Shown here piece after piece: positions 17,542-26,133 of a stretch of 64,000 nucleotides of DNA (position 1 is the stretch's first letter; every line of letters begins with the position of its first letter). The position numbers and the translations under genes were made by a program. The DNA comes from Streptomyces sp. NBC_01591 (GTDB lineage Bacteria > Actinomycetota > Actinomycetes > Streptomycetales > Streptomycetaceae), in contig NZ_CP109327.1 in assembly GCF_035918155.1 (NCBI RefSeq), forward strand, positions 5,952,001 to 6,016,000, given 5' to 3'. The notes beneath the pieces are model-generated. The model saw only the letters and a list, made by a program, of their open reading frames with translations, was not told the origin of the DNA and searched no databases.

Positions 17542-18399
17542 TCAGCCGTTGGCGAGGGCCTGTACGCGGTCGAGGGCGCCGTTGAAACGGTCGTGGTCGC
17601 CGACGGTGGGGCCGGACGAGGTGTACTGCCATATCGTGTAGAAGCCCCAGCCGGCCGGGAGCTCGCCGACCGTGGAGGCGTAGCGGGCCACCCACAGCGG
17701 GTTGGTCGCGCCGAAGCTCGCGTTGTTGCCGGTACAGGTCTTCCACCAGCTGGTCGCGGTGTAGATGACCGCGTCGCGTCCGGTGCGCGCCTTGTACGTG
17801 TTCACGAAGTCGCGGATCCACGAGACCATGCCGGCCGCGGTCTTGCCGAAGCACTGGTCGCCGTACGGGTTCCACTCGATGTCGAGCACGCCGGGCAGCG
17901 TCTTGCCGTCCCGCGACCAGCCGCCCCCGTTGTCCACGAAGTAGTTGGCCTGGGTGGCGCCGCTCGTGGTGTTCGGGGTGGCGAAGTGGTACGCGCCCCG
18001 GATCATGCCCACGTTGTAGGAGCCGTTGTACTGCTGGGCGAAGTACTCGTTCTTGTAGTACGTGCCCTCGGTGGCCTTGGTGTAGGCCCACTTCACCCCG
18101 CTGTTCCAGAGCGTCGACCAGGCGACGTTGCCCTGGTGGCCGGAGACGTCCACGCCTTCGGTCTGGACGGCGCGGGTGTCCCGCGGCAGTCCGCCCTGTC
18201 CGTCATGGGCGATGACGCCCATGCCCATCGTGGCGGTGCCGCGGGCGGGCTTCTTGGCGGCTGCCGCTGCGTCATGAGTGCCGGCGGCGCTCGCCGCGCC
18301 GGGCAGGGTGAGGAGGAGCGAGAGGGCTGCGAGCAGGGTTCCGGCCGCCGCGAAGCGTGAGCGGCGGGACGTCTTGGAAGTGGATCTGAGCACCGGCAT
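17542..18399 (-). CDS. Secreted GH25 lysozyme (N-acetylmuramidase)
   Basis: 285 residues. A signal peptide of about 39 residues ends at GAASAAG. The mature protein is a single glycoside hydrolase family 25 domain: GVDVSGHQG with Asp84 at the start, and the catalytic DIE of VLDIEWNPYG (Asp173, Glu175). It should cleave the muramic acid-glucosamine bond in peptidoglycan outside the cell. No cell-wall-binding repeats are present. I chose ATG 18399, with GGAGG nine bases upstream, over a longer in-frame start at 18510. Confidence 0.92.
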   Translation of the reverse strand: MPVLRSTSKTSRRSRFAAAGTLLAALSLLLTLPGAASAAGTHDAAAAAKKPARGTATMGMGVIAHDGQGGLPRDTRAVQTEGVDVSGHQGNVAWSTLWNSGVKWAYTKATEGTYYKNEYFAQQYNGSYNVGMIRGAYHFATPNTTSGATQANYFVDNGGGWSRDGKTLPGVLDIEWNPYGDQCFGKTAAGMVSWIRDFVNTYKARTGRDAVIYTATSWWKTCTGNNASFGATNPLWVARYASTVGELPAGWGFYTIWQYTSSGPTVGDHDRFNGALDRVQALANG

Positions 18400-18642
18400 G
18401 GGGAATGCCTCCGAGGACGTGGTGGGGGGACGTGCTGATCCCAGGGGGGCGCTGGGCGCACCCCTGCAGACATGTAATGGTGTGAACATGCCATGCATGA
18501 CGCTACGCACGTAGACCCGTGCTGCGGAAGGGGGCCTGGTCGCTGCCGTTGGTCTACGCCTGCGAAATACTGGCGGAGCTGCGGTGATGACCAGCGGCGA
18601 AAGAAATTTTCAGCGACAGGAAAGCTCACGAGGGGTGTTGAC

Positions 18643-19125
18643 GTGCACGGGAGCGAAAGCGGTAGTGAACCCGGCGCGACCGGGGGGAGTGGTGTGGACC
18701 ACGCATTCCTTGCCCTGGAGCGGGAGTTGGCCGTCTTTCTGCGCCGGGCACGGGCCAATTCCGGGGAGATGGCGCGCGAGGTCCACCCGGAACTGGAGGC
18801 CGCCGCGTACGGACTTCTCGTCCGGCTGGAGTCGGCCGGGCAGCAGCGGGCCACCGATCTCGCAGCCTACTTCGGGGTGGGCAAGGCGACCATGAGCCGT
18901 CAACTGCGCGCTCTGGAGGGCCTCGGACTGGTGGCCCGTGAACCCGATCCGGCCGACGGACGGGCCTTCCTCGTCCGCCTCACTGCCGAGGGGCTGGCCC
19001 GCTACCGGAGTGTGCGCGACGCCCGCCGCGAGCGCTATGTCCGCAAGCTCGACGACTGGGACCGGGCCGAGGTGGCCGAACTGGCCCGGCTGCTGCATCA
19101 CTTGAACGCCCGCGCCGAGGACTGA
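18643..19125 (+). CDS. MarR-family transcriptional regulator
   Basis: 160 residues with a MarR winged helix: RATDLAAYFGVGKATMSRQLRALEGLGLV is the recognition region, followed by the wing REPDPADGRAFLVRLT. The start is GTG 18643, with GAGGGG eight bases before it. It is divergent from the lysozyme gene, whose promoter shares the 243-bp interval 18400-18642. That interval has the imperfect palindrome CTACG-CA-CGTAG at 18503-18514, a possible binding site. The ligand is unknown. Confidence 0.88.
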   Translation: MHGSESGSEPGATGGSGVDHAFLALERELAVFLRRARANSGEMAREVHPELEAAAYGLLVRLESAGQQRATDLAAYFGVGKATMSRQLRALEGLGLVAREPDPADGRAFLVRLTAEGLARYRSVRDARRERYVRKLDDWDRAEVAELARLLHHLNARAED

Positions 19126-19218
19126 CGCCCGCCGGGCCGGCCTTCCGTTGCGCCGGCCCTTCGTTGCGCCGGCCGACGCAGCGTCGCCCCCGCTGCGTCG
19201 GCCCCTCCCGCTGCGCCG

Positions 19219-20004
19219 TCACAGCACCGCGTAGACCGCCGTCGCGTCGTCGTGGGTCTTGCTGCGGCGCAGCTGCCTGCGCTCCGTGTCGGCGTCCTCC
19301 AGGGCCCTGACCCGGTCGATCAGCGCCTGCGTCCCCTCCTTGTGGAGGACCCCGAGGCAGTCCGCCCAGTCGCCCTCGTGGAACATCTGGGTCCAGCGGG
19401 CCGCCCCGTCGGTCAGCGCGGCAATCGCCCGCACCTGGCCGATCGGGGTGCGCCCGGTGACCGCACGGGCCGCCACGGAGGGGTCGGCGGCGGCGGTGAA
19501 GAAGCCGCCCTCCTTGTTCCGTACCCGGGCGTCGGTGATCGCCTCGGTGCTCAGCGAGCCGGGCGGCAGGCGGTCGAGCCGGTCGTCGAGCAGGGGGCGC
19601 ACACTTCCGTCGTGCGCCTCGAACAGCAGTACGGAATCGGAGAGCACCAGATGCTCGACCTCGCAGTCGTCCCAACGCGCCATGGCGACCGTCGCCTGAG
19701 GTGTCCGTACGTGAGAAAGGTCACACAGGGAACGGTGCGTGTCGGCGGTGCGCCGGATGGAACCTGCCAGGATCTCCTGAAGGGTCAGATCCTTCCGCGA
19801 ACTGGACAGTTCGACCAGTGCGCCGCCCAGTCGGGCGGTGAACCAGGGGACCGAGTGCACACAACCGTCGTCGCCCCGGGGCGGGGTCACCCCGTCGAGC
19901 AGGATCAGCGCCCCGCCTTGGCCGGAAGCGGGAAGTGCGGTGGCGGCCCAGTCCTCGTTCGGGCGTTCCGGGCTGCCGGCGACGGTGGCCAGTTCGATGC
20001 GCAT
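19219..20004 (-). CDS. PP2C-like serine phosphatase domain protein
   Basis: 261 residues, similar to the PP2C fold: NEDWAA near the N-terminus and ILLDGVTPPRGDDGC hold metal-binding acidic residues, LSDSVLLF and AALTDGAARW are later core strands, and DDATAVYAV is the closing motif. It would dephosphorylate Ser/Thr in the cytosol, but several PP2C motifs are degenerate (for example NEDW for the usual N.D), so activity is uncertain. I used the ATG at 20004. A GTG at 20019 with GAAGG upstream is equally plausible and adds five residues. Confidence 0.8.
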   Translation of the reverse strand: MRIELATVAGSPERPNEDWAATALPASGQGGALILLDGVTPPRGDDGCVHSVPWFTARLGGALVELSSSRKDLTLQEILAGSIRRTADTHRSLCDLSHVRTPQATVAMARWDDCEVEHLVLSDSVLLFEAHDGSVRPLLDDRLDRLPPGSLSTEAITDARVRNKEGGFFTAAADPSVAARAVTGRTPIGQVRAIAALTDGAARWTQMFHEGDWADCLGVLHKEGTQALIDRVRALEDADTERRQLRRSKTHDDATAVYAVL

Positions 20005-20208
20005 ACGGCCAGTCTGCACGACGCCTTCACGAGCCCTGCACTCGCCCGGAATTGGCCTGCACCGGCAGGTCAGAAGAGTGCCCGGAGCGGAAGGAATGAC
20101 TCCGTGGGGCGTGCGGGCGGGCATCCTGCCAAAGCCTGCGCGGAAGTTCCAGCCGACGGGCCAGGTGTGACCGAGGGCCCCCCGGGGAAAACTTGTTCGC
20201 CAACTCTG

Positions 20209-20223
20209 GAGTGATGTTCACTC
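20209..20223. promoter_or_regulatory. Palindrome in the conservon upstream region
   Basis: GAGTGA-TGT-TCACTC is a perfect palindrome inside the 365-bp interval 20005-20369, which separates the divergent PP2C-like gene and cvnA. A TTGTTC-like -35 lies 14 bases before it. From 20226 the sequence GGTGGCGGAGTGGTTGATGC resembles the 5' half of a tRNA, but no 3' half follows. I cannot assign a regulator. Confidence 0.4.
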
Positions 20224-20369
20224 GTTCAGGTGGCGGAGTGGTTGATGCGCGCCCCCCTCTCAAAAGCACTGGAATGGTCAGAAGCCGTACCAGGGGTCGG
20301 GGCGCTCATTACATGTGACCGTGCGTCACCTCTGCTTCAAGGGCGGACGAGTCAAGATTGCGAGCACCG

Positions 20370-23273
20370 GTGCAGAAGAAGCGGCCTCGGAGCAAGGGCA
20401 GCAAGCAGCGCGGTTCCGGGGTGACGCCACCGGCACCTGTCGAGAGCGAGGGCACCCGGCGCACCGTGCGGGTGCGGAGCCGGCTGGTGGCCGGTGTCGC
20501 GGTGGTCGGTATCACCGTCATCGCCGCGGGCACGCCCGCGATCCTCGCCGCCTCCTCCGAACTGAACGAATCGCAACGGCTGGTCACCCTCGCCGAGCTC
20601 AACCAGCAGGCCATCGCCCTCGCCCACGCCCTCGCGGACGAGCGCGACGAGGTCACCGCCCGGATCGCCGCCGGACGTGACGAGGCGTCCGGCGCGACGG
20701 ACGACAAGGACGACTCCCGCGGCCGGAGCGCCCGCGTCGACCAACAGGTCGACGAGATCCGGTCCACGGCCCCGGCCGCACTGCGCCGTGACCTCTCCAC
20801 CATCCCGTCCCTGCGCCGCGACGCACTCAGCGGCAAGGGCACGGCGCTGGAGGCCCACCAGGCCTACTCCGAGGTCATCGCCAAGCTCCACGAACTCGCC
20901 GACGAACTCGCCGAGAAGACCCCGCCGCGCGCGGCCGAGGCCACCCGCGCCCCGCTCGCCATCGGGCAGGCCACCGAGCAGGCCTCTGCCACCCGCGGGC
21001 TGCTGATCGCCGCGCTCTCGGTACCCCGCAAGGTCTCGGTCCCGCAGCTCGACCCGGTGACCGGACTGCCGGTGCAGACCCAGGACGGCGGCAGCGACAA
21101 GGACGACCGCACCCGTGACGAGCTGAGCGCCGCCGCCCAGCAGGCCCGGGTCCGCGAACTCGGCTCGCTCGCCGACTTCGACCAGGCCGCGGGCTCCACC
21201 GCCCGCGACAAGCTGTCGTCCACGGTCACCGGACCCGAGGTCAACAGCGCGGAGAAGTACCTCAACTCCCTCACCGACCGCCCCGAGCTGTCGGACTCCG
21301 ACCAGCGGACCAGCAGCAAGAAGGCCGATGCGGCGCTCTCCGCCCGGATCGACCGGATGCGGAGCGTCGAGTCCGCCCTCGGCACCGAACAGATCCAGCG
21401 CCTGGAGCAGCTGCGCGACGACGACGTCACTGCGCTCGAACTGCGCATCGCGCTGCTGGGCGGCTGCCTGCTGATCGCCGTCGGCGTCTCCACCGCCGTG
21501 GCCCGCACCCTCACCCAGCCGCTCGCCGTCCTGCGGATCGGCGCCGCCCGCCTCGCCACGGAGCCCGACACCGCCGAACCGGTCCGCTACACCGGCCGCA
21601 ACGACGAGTTCGCCCAGGTCGTACGGTCTCTCAACAGCCTGCACGGCAAGCTCCAGGGGCTCCTCCACGAGTTCAACGGCCGCTTCGAGAGCCTGCAGGC
21701 CGAGCGCGGCGAGCTGATCGCCGGGCGCGAGGCCCTCACCCTCCAGCGCGCCGAGCTCCAGGTGCTGGCCTCCGACCTCACCGCCCAGCTGGAGCGGCTG
21801 AAGAACACGGTCCACCACACCTTCGTCAATCTCTCGCTGCGCACCCTCGGCCTCGTCGAGCGCCAGCTCGGCGTCATCGAGAGCCTGGAGGAGCGGGAGC
21901 ACGACCCGGAGCGGCTCGCCACCCTCTTCAAGCTCGACCACATGGCCACCGTCATGCGCAGGCACAGCGAGAACATGCTGGTCCTCGCGGGCGCCGAGCA
22001 CGGCCACGGGCACGCGGGACCGATCCCGCTGGTCGACGTGTTGCGTGCGGCCGTGTCGGAGATCGAGCGGTACGAGCGGGTCACCATCCAGTCCCTGCCG
22101 CCGCACGCCCAGATCGCCGGTTTCGCCGCCGACGACCTCAGCCACCTCGTCGCCGAACTCCTGGAGAACGCCACCTCCTTCTCGCCGCCGGACTCCCACG
22201 TCCAGCTCTCCGGCTGGCTGCTGGAGAGCGGCGAGGTGATGCTTTCCGTCCAGGACGAGGGCATCGGGATGTCGGCCGTACGGATGGGCGAGCTCAACAC
22301 CCGGCTCGGCGACCCTGCTCTGTTCGAGGCGGGCGAGCAGAGTGCGGACGGGGCCGGTCTCGGCCTTCAGGTCACCTCCCTGCTGGCCGCGCGCCACGGC
22401 GTACGGGTCCAGCTGCGCGACCACAAGGGCAGCGGGATCACGGCGGTCGTCGTCCTGCCCCAGGCCCTGCTGCCGAAGGCGCCCCCGGCCGCGACTCCGC
22501 CGCCGGTGAAGATCTCCGGGGACGCGCCCGCGCTGAACCTGCCGGGCTCGGTCGCCGAAGCCAACTCCAACGCGCTGCCGGGCCGTACGCTCGCCATGCC
22601 CGGTGACCCGCTGATCGCGGCTGCCGAGCAGACGATCCGCGAGTCGGGCGCCGAGTCGGCACCCGCCGTCGTTCCCGAGCCCGCCGTCGTTCCCGAGCCC
22701 GCCGTCGTCCCCGAGCCCGCCCCGGCCGAGGCGCAGGCCCCGGCCGAGGTGGAGTCCGAGGTCACGATGCAGGTCCGGCTCCCGGTGGTGCCGGAGTTCG
22801 CGGACGCCCCCGAGATCAAGGCGCCCGACCCGTACGCCATCGGCCCCGACCGCCATGAGCGCACCGCGGACGAGGCCCGGGAGCCGCACACCGCCGCCCC
22901 CCCTGCCCCCACGCCCGTGGCCGACGCACTGCCCGGCCCCAGGCAGCCGGAGCAGCAGCCGCAGCCCCACGCTCAGCCCCAGCAGGCCGAACGCATCACG
23001 GACAAGGGGCTGCCCAAGCGCACCCCCAAGGTCGTCAAGCCCACCACGGCACCCACCACCGAGCGCAAGGGCAGCCTGGACAAGGAGGCGCTGCGCCGTC
23101 GGCTCGGCGGCTTCCACCAGGGTGCGAAGGAGGGCCGCCGGGACGTCGAGGCGGAGATCGCCGAGATCACGACCACCCAGTCGCTCCCGGGAGCCACCGC
23201 ACCAGGTGGACGCCCCGCACGTACCGATCAGGCGGATGAGACGGGGGACACAGTCGAGGAGGCACGCAGTTGA
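20370..23273 (+). CDS. cvnA: Conservon sensor histidine kinase-like protein CvnA
   Basis: 967 residues. A membrane segment (about 30-55) is followed by an extracytoplasmic nitrate-sensing-like (NIT) helical domain to about 350, a second membrane segment (LRIALLGGCLLIAVGVSTAV), a HAMP linker and an ATPase domain with ELLENATSFSPP, DEGIGM and GLGLQVTSLLAARHG. A long disordered, Pro/Ala-rich tail begins near 700 and carries three PAVVPE repeats. The usual H-box histidine is not evident, as in other conservon kinases. It likely forms a membrane complex with CvnB, CvnC and the GTPase CvnD. Its stop overlaps the cvnB start (TTGA). Start: GTG 20370; a TTG at 20358 adds four residues. Confidence 0.9.
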   Translation: MQKKRPRSKGSKQRGSGVTPPAPVESEGTRRTVRVRSRLVAGVAVVGITVIAAGTPAILAASSELNESQRLVTLAELNQQAIALAHALADERDEVTARIAAGRDEASGATDDKDDSRGRSARVDQQVDEIRSTAPAALRRDLSTIPSLRRDALSGKGTALEAHQAYSEVIAKLHELADELAEKTPPRAAEATRAPLAIGQATEQASATRGLLIAALSVPRKVSVPQLDPVTGLPVQTQDGGSDKDDRTRDELSAAAQQARVRELGSLADFDQAAGSTARDKLSSTVTGPEVNSAEKYLNSLTDRPELSDSDQRTSSKKADAALSARIDRMRSVESALGTEQIQRLEQLRDDDVTALELRIALLGGCLLIAVGVSTAVARTLTQPLAVLRIGAARLATEPDTAEPVRYTGRNDEFAQVVRSLNSLHGKLQGLLHEFNGRFESLQAERGELIAGREALTLQRAELQVLASDLTAQLERLKNTVHHTFVNLSLRTLGLVERQLGVIESLEEREHDPERLATLFKLDHMATVMRRHSENMLVLAGAEHGHGHAGPIPLVDVLRAAVSEIERYERVTIQSLPPHAQIAGFAADDLSHLVAELLENATSFSPPDSHVQLSGWLLESGEVMLSVQDEGIGMSAVRMGELNTRLGDPALFEAGEQSADGAGLGLQVTSLLAARHGVRVQLRDHKGSGITAVVVLPQALLPKAPPAATPPPVKISGDAPALNLPGSVAEANSNALPGRTLAMPGDPLIAAAEQTIRESGAESAPAVVPEPAVVPEPAVVPEPAPAEAQAPAEVESEVTMQVRLPVVPEFADAPEIKAPDPYAIGPDRHERTADEAREPHTAAPPAPTPVADALPGPRQPEQQPQPHAQPQQAERITDKGLPKRTPKVVKPTTAPTTERKGSLDKEALRRRLGGFHQGAKEGRRDVEAEIAEITTTQSLPGATAPGGRPARTDQADETGDTVEEARS
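22662..22715 (+). repeat. Three tandem 18-bp repeats in cvnA
   Basis: Three copies of the 18-bp unit CCCGCCGTCGTTCCCGAG, the third with one T-to-C change, encode three PAVVPE units in the disordered C-terminal tail. The near-identity at DNA level suggests recent slippage, so copy number may differ between strains. Confidence 0.9.
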
Positions 23274-23749
23274 CTGCGCCCAGCACATTCGGGCTGAGTA
23301 CCGAGGCCCGTAACCTTCACTGGTTGCTGAGCAATCTGGTGGAGGAGGTGCCAGGGGTCCACTCGGTCACCGTCGTCTCGTCCGACGGACTGATGCTGCT
23401 CTCCTCCGACCCCGGCCATCTGATCACTCGGACCGGCGGCGGACAGGGCGGCCCCAGGGGCTCCAGCGCCGACCTGGCGACCATCGTCTCCGGCATCGGC
23501 AGCCTCACCATCGGCGCCGCCAAGCTGATGGACGGCGGCGGCGTCAAGCAGACGATGGTCGCCATGGACGAGGGCAGCGTCTTCGTCATGTCGATCAGCG
23601 ACGGCTCGCTGCTCGGTGTGCACGCCACCCCGGACTGCGACATGAGCGTCATCGCCTACCACATGGCGCTCTTCGTCGGCCGAGCCGGACACGTACTCAC
23701 CCCCGAACTCCGCAGTGAACTGCGCAAATCGATGGAGAGCACCCAGTGA
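23270..23749 (+). CDS. cvnB: Roadblock/LC7 protein CvnB
   Basis: 159 residues of the Roadblock/LC7 fold: LHWLLSNLVEEVPGVHSVTVVSSDGLMLL opens the domain and DGSLLGVHATPDCDMSVIAY closes it. Such proteins act as regulators of small Ras-like GTPases (MglB-type), so CvnB is the expected partner of CvnD. The start is TTG 23270, eight bases after GAGGAGG, with the TTGA overlapping the cvnA stop. Its end overlaps cvnC (GTGA). Confidence 0.93.
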   Translation: MTAPSTFGLSTEARNLHWLLSNLVEEVPGVHSVTVVSSDGLMLLSSDPGHLITRTGGGQGGPRGSSADLATIVSGIGSLTIGAAKLMDGGGVKQTMVAMDEGSVFVMSISDGSLLGVHATPDCDMSVIAYHMALFVGRAGHVLTPELRSELRKSMESTQ

Positions 23750-24159
23750 AGCCCGCTGCTGAAACCGCCCACAGGCTTCCCGTCCGCGGGGCCGACCGAA
23801 GGCCCGCCCGGGTCCGTCCGTACTCCCTCACCGGCGGACGTACCCGCTTCGGGCACGTCCTGCTCGTCGAGACGTTCGTCGCCGCGCTCGAAGCGCCCGA
23901 GGAGCGCCGCGAGCTCACCAACGGCAACCTGGCCGGCCGCCTCATGCCGGAGCTCCAGGCCATCGTCGAAATCTGCCGCCGGATGCGTACGGTCGCGGAG
24001 ATCTCGGCCCTGTTGAAGATGCCGCTCGGCGTGGTCCGGGTGCTGCTCAGCGACTTGGCCGACCAAGGAAAGATCCGCGTGTACGGGACCGGTCACGGCA
24101 CCGGCCAGCCCGACCGCGTACTGCTCGAAAGGGTGCTCAATGGACTCCGCCGTCTCTGA
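23746..24159 (+). CDS. cvnC: DUF742 winged-helix protein CvnC
   Basis: 137 residues of the DUF742 family found only in conservons and related loci. RVRPYSLTGGRTR is the family's N-terminal signature, and a winged-helix-like part (RRMRTVAEISALLKMPLGVVRVLLSDLADQGKI) follows. It starts at GTG 23746 and overlaps cvnB by four bases and cvnD by 20. Its biochemical role is not established; it may bind DNA or bridge kinase and GTPase. Confidence 0.93.
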   Translation: MKPAAETAHRLPVRGADRRPARVRPYSLTGGRTRFGHVLLVETFVAALEAPEERRELTNGNLAGRLMPELQAIVEICRRMRTVAEISALLKMPLGVVRVLLSDLADQGKIRVYGTGHGTGQPDRVLLERVLNGLRRL

Positions 24160-24790
24160 GTCGCCGCTCTTCGCCCCGCGTCAGCCGGGCGCCAAGGACC
24201 AGGCCGAGGAATCGCTGCAGGCCTGGCAGCTGGACCACACCAGGGCCCCGATCGCCACGAAGATCGTGGTCGCCGGTGGGTTCGGCGTGGGCAAGACGAC
24301 CTTCGTGGGGTCGGTCTCCGAGATCACCCCGCTGAAGACCGAAGCGATGATGACCCAGGCCAGCGAGGAGACCGACGATCTCTCCGCGACGCCCGACAAG
24401 GTCACCACGACCGTCGCGATGGACTTCGGCCGGCTCACGCTCGACGACGACCTCGTGCTGTACGTGTTCGGCACACCGGGCCAGCAGCGCTTCTGGTTCA
24501 TGTGGGACGACCTGGTGCGCGGCGCGATCGGCGCGGTCGTGATGGCCGACACCCGCCGGCTCGCCGACTGCTTCCCCGCCCTCGACTACTTCGAGAGCTG
24601 CGGGCTGCCGTACATCGTGGCCGTCAACCACTTCGAGGGAACACCCGGGTTCGAGGCCGAAGACGTCCGGGAGGCCCTGACCGTACCCCCGCACGTGCCT
24701 GTTGTGATCATGGACGCGCGTAACAGGATCACCGTCGTCGAGGCGCTGCTGGCCCTGGTCGGCCACGCCCTCGACGCCACCCCCGCATAG
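24140..24790 (+). CDS. cvnD: Ras/MglA-like small GTPase CvnD
   Basis: 216 residues. P-loop GGFGVGKTT (46-54), switch II DFGRL with TPGQQRF, and a degenerate G4 VNHFEG instead of NKxD, which is typical of this family and weakens guanine specificity. As a GTP/GDP switch it would be controlled by CvnB and would relay signals from CvnA at the membrane. The ATG at 24140 lies inside cvnC. The monooxygenase gene starts 23 bp downstream. Confidence 0.94.
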   Translation: MDSAVSESPLFAPRQPGAKDQAEESLQAWQLDHTRAPIATKIVVAGGFGVGKTTFVGSVSEITPLKTEAMMTQASEETDDLSATPDKVTTTVAMDFGRLTLDDDLVLYVFGTPGQQRFWFMWDDLVRGAIGAVVMADTRRLADCFPALDYFESCGLPYIVAVNHFEGTPGFEAEDVREALTVPPHVPVVIMDARNRITVVEALLALVGHALDATPA

Positions 24791-24813
24791 ATCACACACA
24801 ACGGAGAACCGCG

Positions 24814-26061
24814 ATGCGGAAGATACTCATAGTCGGAGCCGGTCAGTCCGGTCTCCAGCTGGCCCTCGGGCTGCAGTCCCGCGGGTACGAAGTCACCCTG
24901 ATGTCCAACCGCACCGCCGACGAGGTCCGCTCCGGCCGGGTCATGTCGACGCAGTGCATGTTCCACACCGCGCTCCAGCACGAGCGTGACTACCAGCTCA
25001 ACTTCTGGGAGTCCCAGGCCCCGCGCATCGAGGGCCTCGGCGTCTCCGTCGCGGCGCCGGACTCCTCGCGCGCCGTCGACTGGGTCGGCAAGCTGGACGG
25101 CTTCGCCCAGTCCGTCGACCAGCGCGTGAAGATGGCCGGCTGGATGGAGACGTTCGCCCAGCGCGGCGGACAGCTTGTGATCCATGGCGCGGCCGTCTCC
25201 GACCTGGACTACTTCTCCCGCACCTACGACCTGGTGATGGTCTCCGCGGGCAAGGGCGAGCTGGTCTCCATGTTCGGCCGGGACGCCTCCCGTTCGCCGT
25301 TCGACGCCCCGCAGCGCGCCCTGGCCGTCGCGTACGTCCACGGCATGGGCCCGCGCCCGGAGCACCCCGACTACGACGCGGTCCGCTGCAACCTGGTCCC
25401 CGGCGTCGGCGAGCTCTTCGTGATGCCGACCCTGACCACGTCCGGCCGCGCCGACATCCTGTTCTGGGAAGGCGTCCCGGGCGGCCCGCTCGACGTGTTC
25501 CAGGGCATCAAGGACCCCTCCGAGCACCTGGCGAAGACGCTGGAGCTCATGGAGCGGTTCACGCCGTGGGAGTACGCCCGCGCCACCAAGGTCGAACTGA
25601 CCGACGCCAACGGCACCCTGGCGGGCCGCTACGCCCCGACCGTCCGCAAGCCGATCGGCCGGCTGCCCGGCGGCGGTCTGGTGCTCGGCGTCGCGGACGT
25701 CGTCGTCGCCAACGACCCGGTCACCGGCCAGGGCTCCAACTCGGCCTCCAAGTGCGCCAACGCGTACCTGGACTCGATCATCGAGCGCGGTGACCGGGAG
25801 TTCGACGCGGAGTGGATGCAGGCGACGTTCGACCGATACTGGGACACCGCGCAGCACGTCGTGAAGTGGACCAACGCGATGCTCGGCGTACCGCCGGAGC
25901 ACGTACTGAACCTGATCGGCGCCGCCGGTCAGCTCCAGCCGGTCGCCAACCGCTTCGCCAACGGCTTCAACGACCCGGCGGACTTCGACAACTTCTTCTT
26001 CGACCCGGAGAAGACCAACGCGTACCTCGCCGAGGTCTCCGGGGCGGCGCAGACCGCCTGA
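24814..26061 (+). CDS. StyA-like FAD-dependent monooxygenase
   Basis: 415 residues. The N-terminal FAD-binding GAGQSGLQLALGL (8-20) and the later GVADVVVANDPVTGQGSNSASKCA (the DP...GQG flavin motif) match styrene/indole monooxygenases, which epoxidise aromatic alkenes using reduced flavin from a separate reductase. No StyB-type reductase gene lies nearby. The gene follows cvnD by 23 bp with GGAGAA as ribosome site and is probably co-transcribed with the conservon, suggesting a link between the GTPase switch and an oxidative reaction. The substrate is unknown. Confidence 0.88.
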   Translation: MRKILIVGAGQSGLQLALGLQSRGYEVTLMSNRTADEVRSGRVMSTQCMFHTALQHERDYQLNFWESQAPRIEGLGVSVAAPDSSRAVDWVGKLDGFAQSVDQRVKMAGWMETFAQRGGQLVIHGAAVSDLDYFSRTYDLVMVSAGKGELVSMFGRDASRSPFDAPQRALAVAYVHGMGPRPEHPDYDAVRCNLVPGVGELFVMPTLTTSGRADILFWEGVPGGPLDVFQGIKDPSEHLAKTLELMERFTPWEYARATKVELTDANGTLAGRYAPTVRKPIGRLPGGGLVLGVADVVVANDPVTGQGSNSASKCANAYLDSIIERGDREFDAEWMQATFDRYWDTAQHVVKWTNAMLGVPPEHVLNLIGAAGQLQPVANRFANGFNDPADFDNFFFDPEKTNAYLAEVSGAAQTA

Positions 26062-26069
26062 GCAGCGCG

Positions 26070-26113
26070 GCAGGGCCGGGTCCCGTCAGGCATCCGACCG
26101 GCCCCGGCCCTGC
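26070..26113. terminator. Bidirectional terminator after the conservon operon
   Basis: GCAGGGCCGGG (26070-26080) pairs perfectly with CCCGGCCCTGC (26103-26113) across a 22-base loop, between convergent genes. Confidence 0.8.
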
Positions 26114-26133
26114 CGGCTTCCGTTCCCCGCCAC

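Noticed and set aside
20226..20300. Complete tRNA gene before cvnA
   Set aside because: Only a D-arm-like 5' half fits. No TTCGAAT T-arm or matching acceptor strand was found downstream, so it is reported as a finding rather than as a tRNA.
20352..23288. Minus-strand frame antisense to cvnA
   Set aside because: The translation is low-complexity, and the plus strand encodes recognisable NIT, HAMP and ATPase motifs overlapping cvnB.
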